A DNA stretch of 64,000 nucleotides from RGIG7332 sp045580305 (GCA_045580305.1 JAZNNQ010000027.1:1-64000); one strand, 5' to 3'; shown: positions 49,319-58,626, counted from the stretch's first letter. Made by a program: numbers and translations. Notes: generated from the letters alone by a model not told the origin.

Positions 49319-51085
49319 CATATGATCGGGAATGTCGATTGCAAGAATGTCCAGAAGAGCGCTCATCATCTTGTGAGTAAGCTCTAAAAGTGAGAGCCAG
49401 GACGCACGGCGCGCGGCATCCTCTTCTGTGAGGATCTTATTTTCGTGGTAGAAGCGGTTGAATGCGCCTGCAATATCAAAAAGCACCTCACAAATTCCGG
49501 TGGGAGCCTTCTCGTCAAATGCGCGGAGAAGAACATCGCCAACGCTTGCAAGCTTTAAAATGAGCGCACGCTCAGCAGCACCGGAGGGCGGTAAAAGCTC
49601 ACCGCTTACAATGCCCTGCTCCTTTGCCTTGCTTAAAACAGAGGAAATACGGACAACACAGTACTGGAGATAGGGGCCGGTTTTACCCTCACTTGCGAGG
49701 AAACGGTCCATATCGAAGACATAGTCCTTTGCGGGCTGGTTGATAAGATCACCGAACTTAAGCGCCGCAATACCTACCTTCTCAGCCTCAAGCTTCTTTT
49801 CCTCGTCGGAAATATCGCGCATAACCTCGGACTCGTTCATTTTTGCAAGTGCGGCCGCACTTACGGTTTCAATGAGGTCGGAAAGCCTCATAACGCCGCC
49901 GTCGCGGGTCTTGTAGGGCTTGCCGTCCTTGCCGTTCATAGTACCGAAGCCGATGTGATGTAATTTAACATTCTCACCGACGAATTTAGCGCGGCGGGTC
50001 GCGCGGAATACCTGCTTGAAATGGAGCGCCTGACGCTGGTCGACAACATACCAGATCTCATCCGGATCAAAGTCGCGAACACGCTGGATAATGGTTGCAA
50101 TATCGGTTGTGCCGTAAAGCTGACTGCCGTCGGACTTGCTGATAATGATCGGGGGGATTTCCTCCTTATCATCCTCAAGTGCCACATCCACAATAAGTGC
50201 ACCGTCACTTAAATATGCAAGACCCTGTTCCTTTAAGGAATTAATCATATCATCAACATATGGAGCGGAATCGCTTTCACCGAGCCATTTGTCAAACTCC
50301 ACATTGAGCTTTGCATAGCTCTTTTTAAGGTCAGAAACCGAGATTTCAAGGAATTTTTTCCAAAGGGCAACATAGCCGCGACGACCGTTTTGCAGGTCGT
50401 AGGTAGCTTTCTGTGCAACCTTCTTAAACTCCTCATCCTCTTTAGAACGGGCACTTGCGGCAGGATATAGGGTGTTTAACTCGTCAATTGTAACCGGTGC
50501 TTCCTCGGGATACTCACCGGTATAGTTTTCATCAAAATAGCAAAGCTCGGGGTGCTTATCCTCGAGTCCTGCAATGATAAGACCCATCTGAAGACCCCAG
50601 TCGCCAAGATGCACATCGCCGATTACCTCGTGACCAAGGAACTTCGCAAGGCGCTTGAGTGCCTCACCGATAATCGCGGTACGAAGGTGTCCGATATGAA
50701 GCGGCTTTGCAACATTGGGGCCACCGTAGTCGATAACGATGGTTGAGGGTTTATCGGCAAGGGGCAGACAAAGACGACCGTCCCCCAGCATCTCGCTTGA
50801 ATACTGTGCAAGATAGGTGTCGGAAACATCCATATTGATAAATCCGGGAGGTGCGTAATTTACCTTGCCGAAAATTTCTTCATTTTCAAGAAGTGCGCAA
50901 ACCTCACCTGCGATAGCAATGGGATTTTTGCGGTATTTTTTAGCAGCTGCAAGTGCGCCGTTACACTGGAACTGGCACAGATCCTCGCGGTTTGACACGG
51001 TAACCGTGCCAAGAGCTGCGTCGTATCCGCATTTTTCAAAGGCTGCACTGACAATTTCGCTTAAGTGCTGTTTAAGTGTTAACAT
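49316..51085 (-). CDS. argS: Arginyl-tRNA synthetase
   Basis: ArgS charges tRNA-Arg. The 589-residue product has the class I HIGH motif in NVAKPLHIGHLRTAII near residue 130, an N-terminal Add-1 domain and a C-terminal DALR anticodon domain ending ILAIDIPDHM. A clear KMSKS is absent, as in many ArgRS. The frame is open to 51112, but AAAGGACGGG and the family-like N-terminus MLTLKQHLSE favour the ATG at 51085. It follows apgM by 32 bp and no T-box leader is seen. Confidence 0.93.
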   Translation of the reverse strand: MLTLKQHLSEIVSAAFEKCGYDAALGTVTVSNREDLCQFQCNGALAAAKKYRKNPIAIAGEVCALLENEEIFGKVNYAPPGFINMDVSDTYLAQYSSEMLGDGRLCLPLADKPSTIVIDYGGPNVAKPLHIGHLRTAIIGEALKRLAKFLGHEVIGDVHLGDWGLQMGLIIAGLEDKHPELCYFDENYTGEYPEEAPVTIDELNTLYPAASARSKEDEEFKKVAQKATYDLQNGRRGYVALWKKFLEISVSDLKKSYAKLNVEFDKWLGESDSAPYVDDMINSLKEQGLAYLSDGALIVDVALEDDKEEIPPIIISKSDGSQLYGTTDIATIIQRVRDFDPDEIWYVVDQRQALHFKQVFRATRRAKFVGENVKLHHIGFGTMNGKDGKPYKTRDGGVMRLSDLIETVSAAALAKMNESEVMRDISDEEKKLEAEKVGIAALKFGDLINQPAKDYVFDMDRFLASEGKTGPYLQYCVVRISSVLSKAKEQGIVSGELLPPSGAAERALILKLASVGDVLLRAFDEKAPTGICEVLFDIAGAFNRFYHENKILTEEDAARRASWLSLLELTHKMMSALLDILAIDIPDHM

Positions 51086-51117
51086 TAAAAATTCCCGTCC
51101 TTTGGTTGACAATTAGT

Positions 51118-52320
51118 TTAAATGATAAATTTGCTCATCAGATCGTGGCCAAACTCAATGGAAATGCCGGTTGTAGCGGCGTTTTTCTCGCTGTATTCAA
51201 GACCTGACTTTTCTTTTTCCTCGCTGCTGTATATAACATAAGGAATTTTATCTATAGTGTGTGTGCGCTTAACGATGGGGGTCGCGTGGTCGGGCATAAG
51301 CAGAATACGGTAAGGCTCATTCATACTGTCAAGCTTTGCCTTGACCGGCGTTAAAATCTCCTCATCAATTCGCTCAATAGCCTTTATTTTAAGCTCTGTA
51401 TCACCGTCGTGACCGCACTCATCCGGTGCCTCCACATGGATAAATACAAAATCATCATCATTAAGGGCATTGATGGCAGCTGTTGCCTTGCCGGCATAGT
51501 TGGTATAGTAGTCGCCGGTTGCACCATCTACCGGAATGTAGCGAAGGCCCATACCGTTTGCCAGACCTGCAATAAGGGGCACCGCGGTAACCACCGAGCC
51601 GGAGATACCGTATTTGCTCTCAAAAAGATCGATCTGCGGGCGGGTGCCTTCACCCCAAAGCCACATACAGTTAGCCGGCTTTAAGCCCTTTGCCATTCTT
51701 GCAATATTTACCGGATGGTTCATAAGGATATCGTAGCTGCGCTTCATCATCGAAAGCACTTGCTCGCCGTATTTGCCACCGGGGAGATAATTTGTAATCT
51801 TCTGATCCAGAATATCGTGGGGCGGCATCATAGTGTAGCCGTAGTCGATACCCTTCCAGATCAAAACATGGCGATAGCTTACGCCGCGGTGGAAATGGAG
51901 CTTATCACTTCCGAATTCAGCCTTCAGAGCATCAAGAAGCTCGTAAGCTTCCTCGTTTGTAATTTTGTCGGAGCTGTGGTCGAGCATAACCTTTTCTTCA
52001 AAGGCACCGTCGGTTGAAATGCTTACTAAGTTAAGGCGAAAAACGGTATCATCATCGCAAAGCTTAATGCCGAGCCCTAACGCCTCAATGGGGGAGCGGC
52101 CGGTATAATACTTTTTCGGGTCATAGCCTAAAACCGAAAGGTTGGCAATATCACTGCCGGTGGGCAGGCCTTCATAAAGGGTGCGCACCAAGCCTAACTC
52201 TCCGTTTTGACAGAGATAATTCATAGTGGGCTTTTTTGCGACCTCAAGCGGTGTTTTGTCATCAAGGGCGGCGATGGGGTAATCCGCCATGCCGTCACCT
52301 AGCATAACAACATATTTCAT
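51118..52320 (-). CDS. apgM: Cofactor-independent phosphoglycerate mutase, archaeal type
   Basis: This 400-residue member of the alkaline phosphatase superfamily interconverts 3- and 2-phosphoglycerate. Visible metal and active-site motifs are MLGDGMADYP at the N-terminus, PTGSDIANLSVLGYDP near residue 53 (nucleophilic Ser in GSD), HVEAPDECGHDGD near 305 and LMPDHATP near 350. The ApgM form differs from the common GpmI and is found in archaea and many Clostridia. It lies between yebC and argS on the same strand. Confidence 0.92.
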   Translation of the reverse strand: MKYVVMLGDGMADYPIAALDDKTPLEVAKKPTMNYLCQNGELGLVRTLYEGLPTGSDIANLSVLGYDPKKYYTGRSPIEALGLGIKLCDDDTVFRLNLVSISTDGAFEEKVMLDHSSDKITNEEAYELLDALKAEFGSDKLHFHRGVSYRHVLIWKGIDYGYTMMPPHDILDQKITNYLPGGKYGEQVLSMMKRSYDILMNHPVNIARMAKGLKPANCMWLWGEGTRPQIDLFESKYGISGSVVTAVPLIAGLANGMGLRYIPVDGATGDYYTNYAGKATAAINALNDDDFVFIHVEAPDECGHDGDTELKIKAIERIDEEILTPVKAKLDSMNEPYRILLMPDHATPIVKRTHTIDKIPYVIYSSEEKEKSGLEYSEKNAATTGISIEFGHDLMSKFII

Positions 52321-52347
52321 ATAAAAAACTCCTTTGCGGGAAGTGCC

Positions 52348-53064
52348 CTATTCCTCCCAGTTGTGATATACATTCTGTACATCATCATTGTCCTCAAGGG
52401 CATCCAGTAATTTCTGCATATTTTTAAGGTCATCCTCAGCAGTAAGGGTGATGTAATTCTGGGGTACCATTTCAACATTGGCGTCTAAAATCTTATACTC
52501 AGCTGTCTCAAGTGCCTCACGAACTGCGGAGAAGTCATCGGGAGCGGTAAACACCTCGAAAACCTCGCCTTCTAAGTCAACGTCGTCAGCACCGGCATCA
52601 AGGAACGCCATCATAGCCTCGTCCTCGTCAAGACCATCTTTTTCGATTACGATAACGCCCTTCTTATCAAACTGCCACGAAACACAGCCGGAAGCACCTA
52701 AATTACCGCCGAATTTATCAAAATAGTGGCGCATTTCACCTGCGGTACGGTTTCTGTTATCGGTCATTGTGTCAACGATAACCGCAACGCCGGAGGGACC
52801 GTAGCCCTCGTAGGTGATGGTCTCGTAGGTAGCGCCGTCGCCGCTTGCGCGCTCGATAATGCGCTTGATGTTATCATTGGGCACATTGTTTGCGCGAGCC
52901 TTTGCAATACAGTCGCGAAGCTTTGAGTTGGAAGCGGGGTCAGCACCGCCCTCACGAACAGCTACCGCCATTTCACGACCGATCTTAGTGAAAATTTTAG
53001 CGCGCTGAGCATCGGTTTTCTCTTTTTTGTGTAAAATATTTTTCCATTTGGAATGACCTGACAT
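52348..53064 (-). CDS. yebC: YebC/PmpR family protein
   Basis: The 238-residue protein begins MSGHSKWKNILHKKEKTDAQ, the strict YebC signature, and has RDCIAKARANNVPNDNIKRI near residue 47 and the three-domain layout of the family. YebC proteins were described as transcription regulators and, more recently, as ribosome-associated factors that relieve stalling at proline-rich stretches. AAGGAG precedes the ATG. It heads the yebC-apgM-argS unit on the - strand. Confidence 0.95.
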   Translation of the reverse strand: MSGHSKWKNILHKKEKTDAQRAKIFTKIGREMAVAVREGGADPASNSKLRDCIAKARANNVPNDNIKRIIERASGDGATYETITYEGYGPSGVAVIVDTMTDNRNRTAGEMRHYFDKFGGNLGASGCVSWQFDKKGVIVIEKDGLDEDEAMMAFLDAGADDVDLEGEVFEVFTAPDDFSAVREALETAEYKILDANVEMVPQNYITLTAEDDLKNMQKLLDALEDNDDVQNVYHNWEE

Positions 53065-53210
53065 AAAAATTCTCCTTAAATAACATTTTAATTAAATTTT
53101 ATTTTATCATACATTATATAAGTATTTCAAGTATGAATAATAGGAAAGTTTCTGTGCACAATATATTTTGCAAGGTAAGTCCTGCAATAAAATTTAAGGA
53201 GAAAAAGAAA

Positions 53211-53348
53211 ATGGATAAGAATAATTACCAGAATAAGAACAACAATAACTTCCAGAACAAGAAGGAGCAGAACAAAAAAGACAGCAACAGCCAGAACAAG
53301 AACAACAACAATTTCCAGAATAAGAAGGACCAGGACAACAAGTTCTAA
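53211..53348 (+). CDS. Asn/Lys/Gln-rich low-complexity small protein
   Basis: The 45-residue product consists almost only of Asn, Lys, Gln, Asp and a few aromatic residues and contains an imperfect tandem duplication (QNKNNNNFQNKKEQNKK and QNKNNNNFQNKKDQDNK). It has no signal peptide or hydrophobic segment and should be disordered. The frame is open upstream to 53133, but TTTAAGGAG fixes the ATG at 53211. Function is unknown. The good ribosome binding site and in-frame repeat argue for a real gene. Confidence 0.65.
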   Translation: MDKNNYQNKNNNNFQNKKEQNKKDSNSQNKNNNNFQNKKDQDNKF

Positions 53349-53351
53349 AGT

Positions 53352-53375
53352 AAAAACGGTCGCCGGAGGCGACCG
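53352..53375 (-). terminator. Terminator of mrnC
   Basis: CGGTCGCC (53357-53364) and GGCGACCG (53368-53375) form an 8-bp stem with a 3-nt loop. Read on the - strand it is followed by TTTTTACTTT, so it ends mrnC. It also lies just after the small + strand gene, for which it lacks a T-run. Confidence 0.8.
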
Positions 53376-53383
53376 CTACATAT

Positions 53384-53782
53384 TCATTCCACGATAATTG
53401 CAAAAAGCTCGTTTAATCGGGCGTAATTGCCGGTGAGATACAAGTATCCGAAAAGACATTCCAGCGCGGTTGCCTTGTGATATGTTTCGTGGCTCGCGCC
53501 TTTGGGAATTTTGTGCACCTTCGCATTTCTGCCGCGGCGGAAGACATCATTCTCCCGCTCGGTCAAATGGGGCAGGATTTTATCCACGGCCGCAGACTGC
53601 GCATTTGCGGAGACCTGACTTACCGTGTTTTTGTGCAGAGTTTTGGCGGTGGCGGCACCATGGGCACATTCACGGGTGCGAATAAGCAGATCAAAAACCG
53701 CGTCCCCCACATGGGCAAGCGCCAGCATACTCATTCCGAAAACCTCGTCGTCAGAAAGGGTTGTATGTAAATAATCAAGCAT
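53384..53782 (-). CDS. mrnC: Mini-ribonuclease III
   Basis: The 132-residue protein is a stand-alone RNase III catalytic domain without a double-stranded-RNA-binding domain. The family motifs are LALAHVGDAVFDLLIRTREC near residue 20 (catalytic Asp and Glu) and YHKATALECLFGYLYLTGNY near 100. MrnC matures 23S rRNA in Firmicutes. It usually lies next to cysS, but here it is alone, divergent from the V-ATPase operon. Its start at 53782 has AGAGGTG upstream. Confidence 0.92.
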   Translation of the reverse strand: MLDYLHTTLSDDEVFGMSMLALAHVGDAVFDLLIRTRECAHGAATAKTLHKNTVSQVSANAQSAAVDKILPHLTERENDVFRRGRNAKVHKIPKGASHETYHKATALECLFGYLYLTGNYARLNELFAIIVE

Positions 53783-53873
53783 TTATTTTTCACCTCTGAC
53801 AATAGTCTACCACAGTTTTTTAAATTCAGCAATAAAGTGCGAAGATTGTTATAAAATAAACAGGTAAAACCCC

Positions 53874-53902
53874 TTTACGGCGGTGGTAAATTATGTTAAA
53901 AT
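53874..53902 (+). promoter_or_regulatory. Likely promoter of the V-ATPase operon
   Basis: TTTACG (53874-53879), a 17-bp spacer and TAAAAT (53897-53902) lie 41 bp upstream of the first V-ATPase ATG. Both boxes deviate from consensus by two and one bases, so this is a moderate promoter candidate. Confidence 0.5.
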
Positions 53903-53942
53903 GTATAGAGTTATAGTCTTGTTTAAAGGCGGTGTTGTAAAA

Positions 53943-54257
53943 ATGGCACAAGACGCAATCTTAAAAATTACAGAATGTGAGGCAAAAGCCGAGGCAAAAA
54001 TTGCAGAGGCGCAGCTTGAAGCGCGAAAAATTATCGCAGACGCGGAAAAACGCGGCGAGGAAGCTGTGGACAATGCAATAGCCGAGGCAAACCGAAAGGT
54101 TGATGAGCTGATGGCTCGGGCAGAGGATGCTGCAGCGGGCGCATCGCTGGAGATCACCTCGGGCGCTGAACGGGAGTGTGAAAAACTTCGTGTTCTGGCT
54201 AAAGGCCGTATGAATGAAGCGGCATTATTTATTGCAGAAAAGGTTGTGAAGGGCTAA
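53943..54257 (+). CDS. ntpF: V-type ATPase subunit G/H (peripheral stalk)
   Basis: The 104-residue product is an Ala/Glu/Lys-rich continuous coiled coil (ITECEAKAEAKIAEAQLEAR, AEANRKVDELMARAEDAA), as in the AhaH/NtpF peripheral stalk subunit that pairs with subunit E. The frame is open upstream to 53883, but AAAGGCGGTG and the family-like MAQDAI start favour 53943. It is the first gene of the nine-gene operon and its stop overlaps the ntpI start (TAATG). Confidence 0.85.
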   Translation: MAQDAILKITECEAKAEAKIAEAQLEARKIIADAEKRGEEAVDNAIAEANRKVDELMARAEDAAAGASLEITSGAERECEKLRVLAKGRMNEAALFIAEKVVKG

Positions 54258-56173
54258 TGGCAATTGTACCTATGAAGCACCTTAGCCTGATTGCACTTCA
54301 AAAGGATCAGGACGCGTTGCTTTCCGATCTGTCGAAACTTGGCGCGGTACAGATATCCGCGACCGAGCAGGAAGGTCTTAAACAAACCGAATCTGACAGC
54401 GGTGAACTTAAAAACAAGCGTTCTGACATTACCGGTGCACTTGAGGTTATAGGGAAATATGTTAAGGTGAAAAGCGGCCTGTTCCCGCAACGACCGCAAG
54501 TGGCGGCGCAGGAGTTTTTTACAGACAAAACCATAACCGATGCTCTTGAAATTGCCGAAAAGGCAAACTCCATCTCCCGTGAGATAGCCGCTTGCTTTTC
54601 CAATGAATCGCGGCTGACAAATAAGAAGGACTCGCTTTTGCCATGGCGCGCCATCGATATTCCGTTGGACAGCGACTCGGGAAAACGACACTTTTTGAGT
54701 TTCGGCACAATACCGATTAAATTCTCCCTCGAGGAGATCAAAAGCCGCCTTGCGGAATGTGAGAGCGCGCATATTGAATGTGCCTCCTCCGACAAGGAAC
54801 AGCATTATCTGCTGATTATGTGTCATATGAGCGAGAGGGACGCGCTTAATGAAGCGCTCCGCGAGGTGAGTTTCTCCAAGGTTTCATTTAAGGATACCGC
54901 GGGCACGGCGGCTGAGAATATCAAAAGCATAGAGTCAGAGATAGCAGCTTCTGTAAAGAAAAGGGAAGAACTTGCGGAAAGCCTTTGCAATATGGGAGAT
55001 GCGGTTCCGAAGCTTAAGCTTGCATATGATGCAATCTCTGTCCGTATTGAAAAGGCTGAGGCTAAAGAAAAACTGCTGAGCACGGCGAAAACCGTAATAC
55101 TCACCGGTTGGTTCCCCAAAAGGGAAGAGGCAAGGCTAACAAAACTTTTTGAAAGCTACGGTGCGGCGTATGAAATAAGAGATCCGTCAGATGATGAAGA
55201 ACCGCCCACGCTTACCTACAACTCGAAAATGGTAGAGCCGTACTCTATGATAACCAATATGTATTCCGCTCCCGCATATAGGGGAATTGACCCGAACCCG
55301 TTTATGGCACCGTTTTTCGCCATATTCTTCGGCATAATGTTCTCCGACGCAGCTTACGGAATACTGCTTACCTTGGTGGGTGCTATCGTACTGTTGAAGT
55401 TCAAACCCCGCGGCGGTGTGCGACAGATGATGTCGATGGCGGTAATGTGCGGTATAACCACATTTATCTGGGGTGTGCTGTTCGGCGGATTTTTCGGCGA
55501 CGCTATTCCTACCATTTACAAAATGATAACCGGCAACGAATTTGCCTGGGAAATGGCGTTGTGGTTTAACCCGATGGAAGATCCCATGTCGATGCTTGTG
55601 TTCTCCTTCGCCTTTGGTGGAATACACATTTTCGCGGGTATGGCGATACAAGCGTATATGATGATAAGAGACGGAAACATTCTGGGTGCTGTTTTCGATA
55701 TAGGCTCTTGGTGGGTGCTTTTTGGCGGAATAATCTTCGCCCTTGTCGGACTTACCGATATCGGTCTTATCTTAATAGGCGTGGGTGCTCTTGCACTTCT
55801 TCTTACCCAGGGCAGACACGAAAAGAAATTCTTAAAGAAAATCACCAAAGGCTTATCCAGCCTTTACGATATTACCTCGTACTTGGGCGATATTCTTTCA
55901 TATTCGCGACTCCTGGCGCTAAGCCTTGCAACCGCGGTTATTGCGAGCGTAATTAATACAATGGGTGCCATGACCGGCCCGATAGGATTTGTGATTGTGT
56001 TCCTTATCGGACACACCTTCAACATCGCGGTCAACTTAATCGGTACCTATGTTCACACCTCGCGCTTACAGTATGTAGAGTTTTTTGGTAAATTCTATCA
56101 GGGCGGCGGCGAAATATTCTCCCCCCTGGATACCAAAACAAAATATGTAGACATTGTTAAGGAGGAAAAATAA
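54257..56173 (+). CDS. ntpI: V-type ATPase subunit I (a subunit)
   Basis: The 638-residue protein has a cytosolic N-terminal half (about residues 1-325) that binds the peripheral stalks, and a membrane half with about seven to eight helices that forms the ion half-channels. Motifs include PMKHLSLIALQKDQDALLSD at the N-terminus, NPFMAPFFAIFFGIMFSDAA near 345 and DILSYSRLLALSLATAVIAS near 543, which carries the essential Arg of the half-channel. It overlaps ntpF by one base. Confidence 0.94.
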   Translation: MAIVPMKHLSLIALQKDQDALLSDLSKLGAVQISATEQEGLKQTESDSGELKNKRSDITGALEVIGKYVKVKSGLFPQRPQVAAQEFFTDKTITDALEIAEKANSISREIAACFSNESRLTNKKDSLLPWRAIDIPLDSDSGKRHFLSFGTIPIKFSLEEIKSRLAECESAHIECASSDKEQHYLLIMCHMSERDALNEALREVSFSKVSFKDTAGTAAENIKSIESEIAASVKKREELAESLCNMGDAVPKLKLAYDAISVRIEKAEAKEKLLSTAKTVILTGWFPKREEARLTKLFESYGAAYEIRDPSDDEEPPTLTYNSKMVEPYSMITNMYSAPAYRGIDPNPFMAPFFAIFFGIMFSDAAYGILLTLVGAIVLLKFKPRGGVRQMMSMAVMCGITTFIWGVLFGGFFGDAIPTIYKMITGNEFAWEMALWFNPMEDPMSMLVFSFAFGGIHIFAGMAIQAYMMIRDGNILGAVFDIGSWWVLFGGIIFALVGLTDIGLILIGVGALALLLTQGRHEKKFLKKITKGLSSLYDITSYLGDILSYSRLLALSLATAVIASVINTMGAMTGPIGFVIVFLIGHTFNIAVNLIGTYVHTSRLQYVEFFGKFYQGGGEIFSPLDTKTKYVDIVKEEK

Positions 56174-56174
56174 A

Positions 56175-56666
56175 ATGTTAGAATTCATGACAAATTACGG
56201 TGGCACTATCTTTGCTCTTTTAGGTGCGGTACTTGCTGCAGGTCTTGCAGGTATGGGCTCCGCAAAAGCGGTTGGCGCGGTTGGTGAGAGCGCTGCAGGC
56301 GTTGTTACCGAGGACCCCAACAAGTTCGGTCAGACCCTTCTTTTGCAGGTACTTCCTGGTACTCAGGGTCTTTACGGTCTTCTTATCGCGTTCCTTGTTC
56401 TTGTTAAAATCGGTCTTTTAGGCGAGGCTGTTGATGTTTCCCTTGCTCAGGGCTTTAACATTTTCCTTGCTTGTCTTCCCATCGCTGTTGTAGGTTATTT
56501 CTCCGCAATCGCGCAGGGCAGAGCGGCATCTGCAGGTGTAAGCATTATCGCAAAAAGACCGGAAGAGTTATCAAAGGGTATGATCTTTGCTGCAATGGTT
56601 GAGACCTATGCGGTTCTTGCTCTTCTCATTTCCTTCCTGATGCTCAACGGAATTCAAATTGGTTAA
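56175..56666 (+). CDS. ntpK: V-type ATPase subunit K (rotor ring), Na+-type
   Basis: The 163-residue proteolipid has four membrane helices, a duplicated c subunit. Residues equivalent to the Na+ ligands of the Enterococcus hirae rotor ring are all present: Leu60, Thr63 and Gln64 in LPGTQGLYG, Gln114 in AIAQGRA and Glu143 in MVETYA. The enzyme is therefore probably Na+-coupled. GGAGGAAAAAT precedes the ATG at 56175; an upstream in-frame start at 56154 lies within ntpI. Confidence 0.93.
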   Translation: MLEFMTNYGGTIFALLGAVLAAGLAGMGSAKAVGAVGESAAGVVTEDPNKFGQTLLLQVLPGTQGLYGLLIAFLVLVKIGLLGEAVDVSLAQGFNIFLACLPIAVVGYFSAIAQGRAASAGVSIIAKRPEELSKGMIFAAMVETYAVLALLISFLMLNGIQIG

Positions 56667-56682
56667 TAAGGATGTGCCCCAT

Positions 56683-57321
56683 ATGAACGGCATTGAAAAC
56701 ATTATCGCGCGTATTGAAAACGATGCGCAAAACGAAGCTAATGAAATAATTGCCCGCGCAAAGGCGGAGGCTGAGGCGATTTCCGCAAAATATGCGGAGA
56801 ATGCAAAAAACAGCAGCGATGCTATTCTGGAAAAGGGCAAAAAGAGCGCCGATGACCGCGTGGTACGCCTTCAGGGCGTTGCAGGTCTGGACGCTCGTAA
56901 AATGCTCCTTCGCACAAAGCAGGATATGATCGACCTTGCATTCCGCGAAGCCGAGGATAAGCTTTTAGCCCTTGAGGGTGAGGATTATGTCGAGACCCTT
57001 GCCCGCCTTGGGTTATCCGCTACACAGAGCGGCAATGAGGAAATCATTTTATCCCCCGCTGATCGCGAAAAATACGGCAAGGATGTGGTTGCTCGCTTAA
57101 ACTCACTCTTAAATGAGGACGAGGGTATCGCCCGTATTCTTACCGCGGCAGGCAAAATGCTCCGAGGCGAGGGCGTAAAACTCTCTGAGGAGACCCGCGA
57201 AATTGGCGGCGGCTTAATTTTAAAGGACGGTGACCTTGAGGTGGATGCGTCCTTTAAGACAATTGTAAACCAACTGCGCGACTCACTTGCAGGTGAGGTG
57301 GCAGAAATATTATTCGGTTAA
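56683..57321 (+). CDS. ntpE: V-type ATPase subunit E (peripheral stalk)
   Basis: The 212-residue protein has a long N-terminal coiled coil (NGIENIIARIENDAQNEANE, ARAKAEAEAISAKYAENAKN) and a C-terminal globular domain that binds the A/B head, with the conserved GGGLILKDGDLEVDASFKTI near residue 175. It forms a heterodimer with the NtpF product. The ATG at 56683 follows AAGGATG. Its close spacing to ntpK (16 bp) fits one transcript. Confidence 0.9.
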   Translation: MNGIENIIARIENDAQNEANEIIARAKAEAEAISAKYAENAKNSSDAILEKGKKSADDRVVRLQGVAGLDARKMLLRTKQDMIDLAFREAEDKLLALEGEDYVETLARLGLSATQSGNEEIILSPADREKYGKDVVARLNSLLNEDEGIARILTAAGKMLRGEGVKLSEETREIGGGLILKDGDLEVDASFKTIVNQLRDSLAGEVAEILFG

Positions 57322-57332
57322 GAGGTGGTTAT

Positions 57333-58319
57333 ATGAAAACCCGTGATACCGAGTATTTATACGCGACTACCCGTATCCGCTCACTTGAAAACGGGCTTCT
57401 TGACCAGAGCACAACAGACCGTCTGGTAGAATCCCCCGATATTTCGGATATGGCGAAAATTATGTCGGAACTGGGTTATACTCAGCTTCAGAACACAAGT
57501 GAGAGAGATATTGAAAATTCTCTTTTCTATGCTCGGCAGGACACCTTTAATTTAGTGGCTGAGATCTCACCGAAAAGTGAGATAGCGGATATTTTCCGCC
57601 TCCGCTACGACTATCACAATATAAAGGCAATTTTAAAGAGCGAGGCTGTGGGCGAAAGTGCTGACGGACTTTTAATCGATGCAGGCAGGTTTGCACCTGA
57701 GTTTTTAACATCGATAATGCGCCAGATGGACTATAAAGAGTTACCAACGCTTCTTAAGGAAGCGATTGAGGAAGCTCGCGAAACACTTGCCCGCACAAAT
57801 GACCCTCAGCTTTTTGACTTTATTTTAGACCGCGCTTACTTTAAGGAGATGGAAGGCTATGCGGCCTCATCCGGCAGTAAATATCTTTGCGGCTATGTAA
57901 AGTGCCTTATTGATACCGCAAATCTTCGTGCTACCCTTCGGGCAATGCGAAGGAAAAAGGATGCGGATTTCCTGAAGAACGCTCTGCAGGACGGCGGCGA
58001 TATCCCGAAGGATAAGTTTATTTCAGCACTTTCCGGCGAAGCGGGATTAAGCGACGCGGTGAGCGGCACATTCCTTGAGGGCGCGGCAGAGACGGCAAAT
58101 CTTACGGGAAGTCTTGTCTCCTTTGAGTGTGAGTGCGATAACGCGGTTATGTCATACCTGCGCTCGGCACGCTATGTGGCATTCGGCGAGGAGCCGATTA
58201 TTGCATATGTAGCGGCGCGGGAGGCGGATATTATGACCATCCGCATTATCCTTGCAGGCAAACTGCAGGAGTTACCTGTTGATGAAATTCGAGAAAGGTT
58301 GAGGGCAAGCTATGTATAA
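57333..58319 (+). CDS. ntpC: V-type ATPase subunit C/d (rotor socket)
   Basis: The 328-residue all-helical protein links the central shaft to the rotor ring. Family features are EYLYATTRIRSLENGLLD at the N-terminus, FRLRYDYHNIKAILKSEAVG near residue 87 and the C-terminal AYVAAREADIMTIRIILAGK near 292. Length is normal. AAGAGGTGG precedes the ATG and its end overlaps ntpG by 8 bp. Confidence 0.93.
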   Translation: MKTRDTEYLYATTRIRSLENGLLDQSTTDRLVESPDISDMAKIMSELGYTQLQNTSERDIENSLFYARQDTFNLVAEISPKSEIADIFRLRYDYHNIKAILKSEAVGESADGLLIDAGRFAPEFLTSIMRQMDYKELPTLLKEAIEEARETLARTNDPQLFDFILDRAYFKEMEGYAASSGSKYLCGYVKCLIDTANLRATLRAMRRKKDADFLKNALQDGGDIPKDKFISALSGEAGLSDAVSGTFLEGAAETANLTGSLVSFECECDNAVMSYLRSARYVAFGEEPIIAYVAAREADIMTIRIILAGKLQELPVDEIRERLRASYV

Positions 58320-58626
58320 GGTTTCTGTTTTAGGCGACCGCGAAAGCGTCCTCGGCTTTAAGGCTCTCGGCTTTAATACGGTTGCGGTGGATGATCCGGA
58401 GACGGCGCGGCAAAATCTGCACCGCCTTGCGGAGGAGGATACCGCGATAATCTACATTACCGAACAGCTTGCGGTAGAAATTAAAGAGGATATTGACAAA
58501 TACAAGGACGATGTCCGTCCCGCTATCATTTTGATCCCGGGCAAGGACGGAACTCTTGGCGTCGGTATGCGTGCGGTTCACGAAACCGTTGAGCGTGCTG
58601 TCGGCGCAGATATTTTAAATAATTAA
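58312..58626 (+). CDS. ntpG: V-type ATPase subunit F (central shaft)
   Basis: The 104-residue Rossmann-like protein starts MYKVSVLGDRESVLGFKALG, the family signature, and forms part of the central shaft with subunit D. The mid-part AIIYITEQLAVEI and C-terminal region ending VERAVGADIL are typical. Its ATG lies within the last codons of ntpC (8-bp overlap), consistent with translational coupling. Confidence 0.93.
   Translation: MYKVSVLGDRESVLGFKALGFNTVAVDDPETARQNLHRLAEEDTAIIYITEQLAVEIKEDIDKYKDDVRPAIILIPGKDGTLGVGMRAVHETVERAVGADILNN

Noticed and set aside
51086..51117. T-box leader for argS
   Set aside because: The gap to apgM is only 32 bp, too short for a T-box, and argS is cotranscribed with apgM and yebC.
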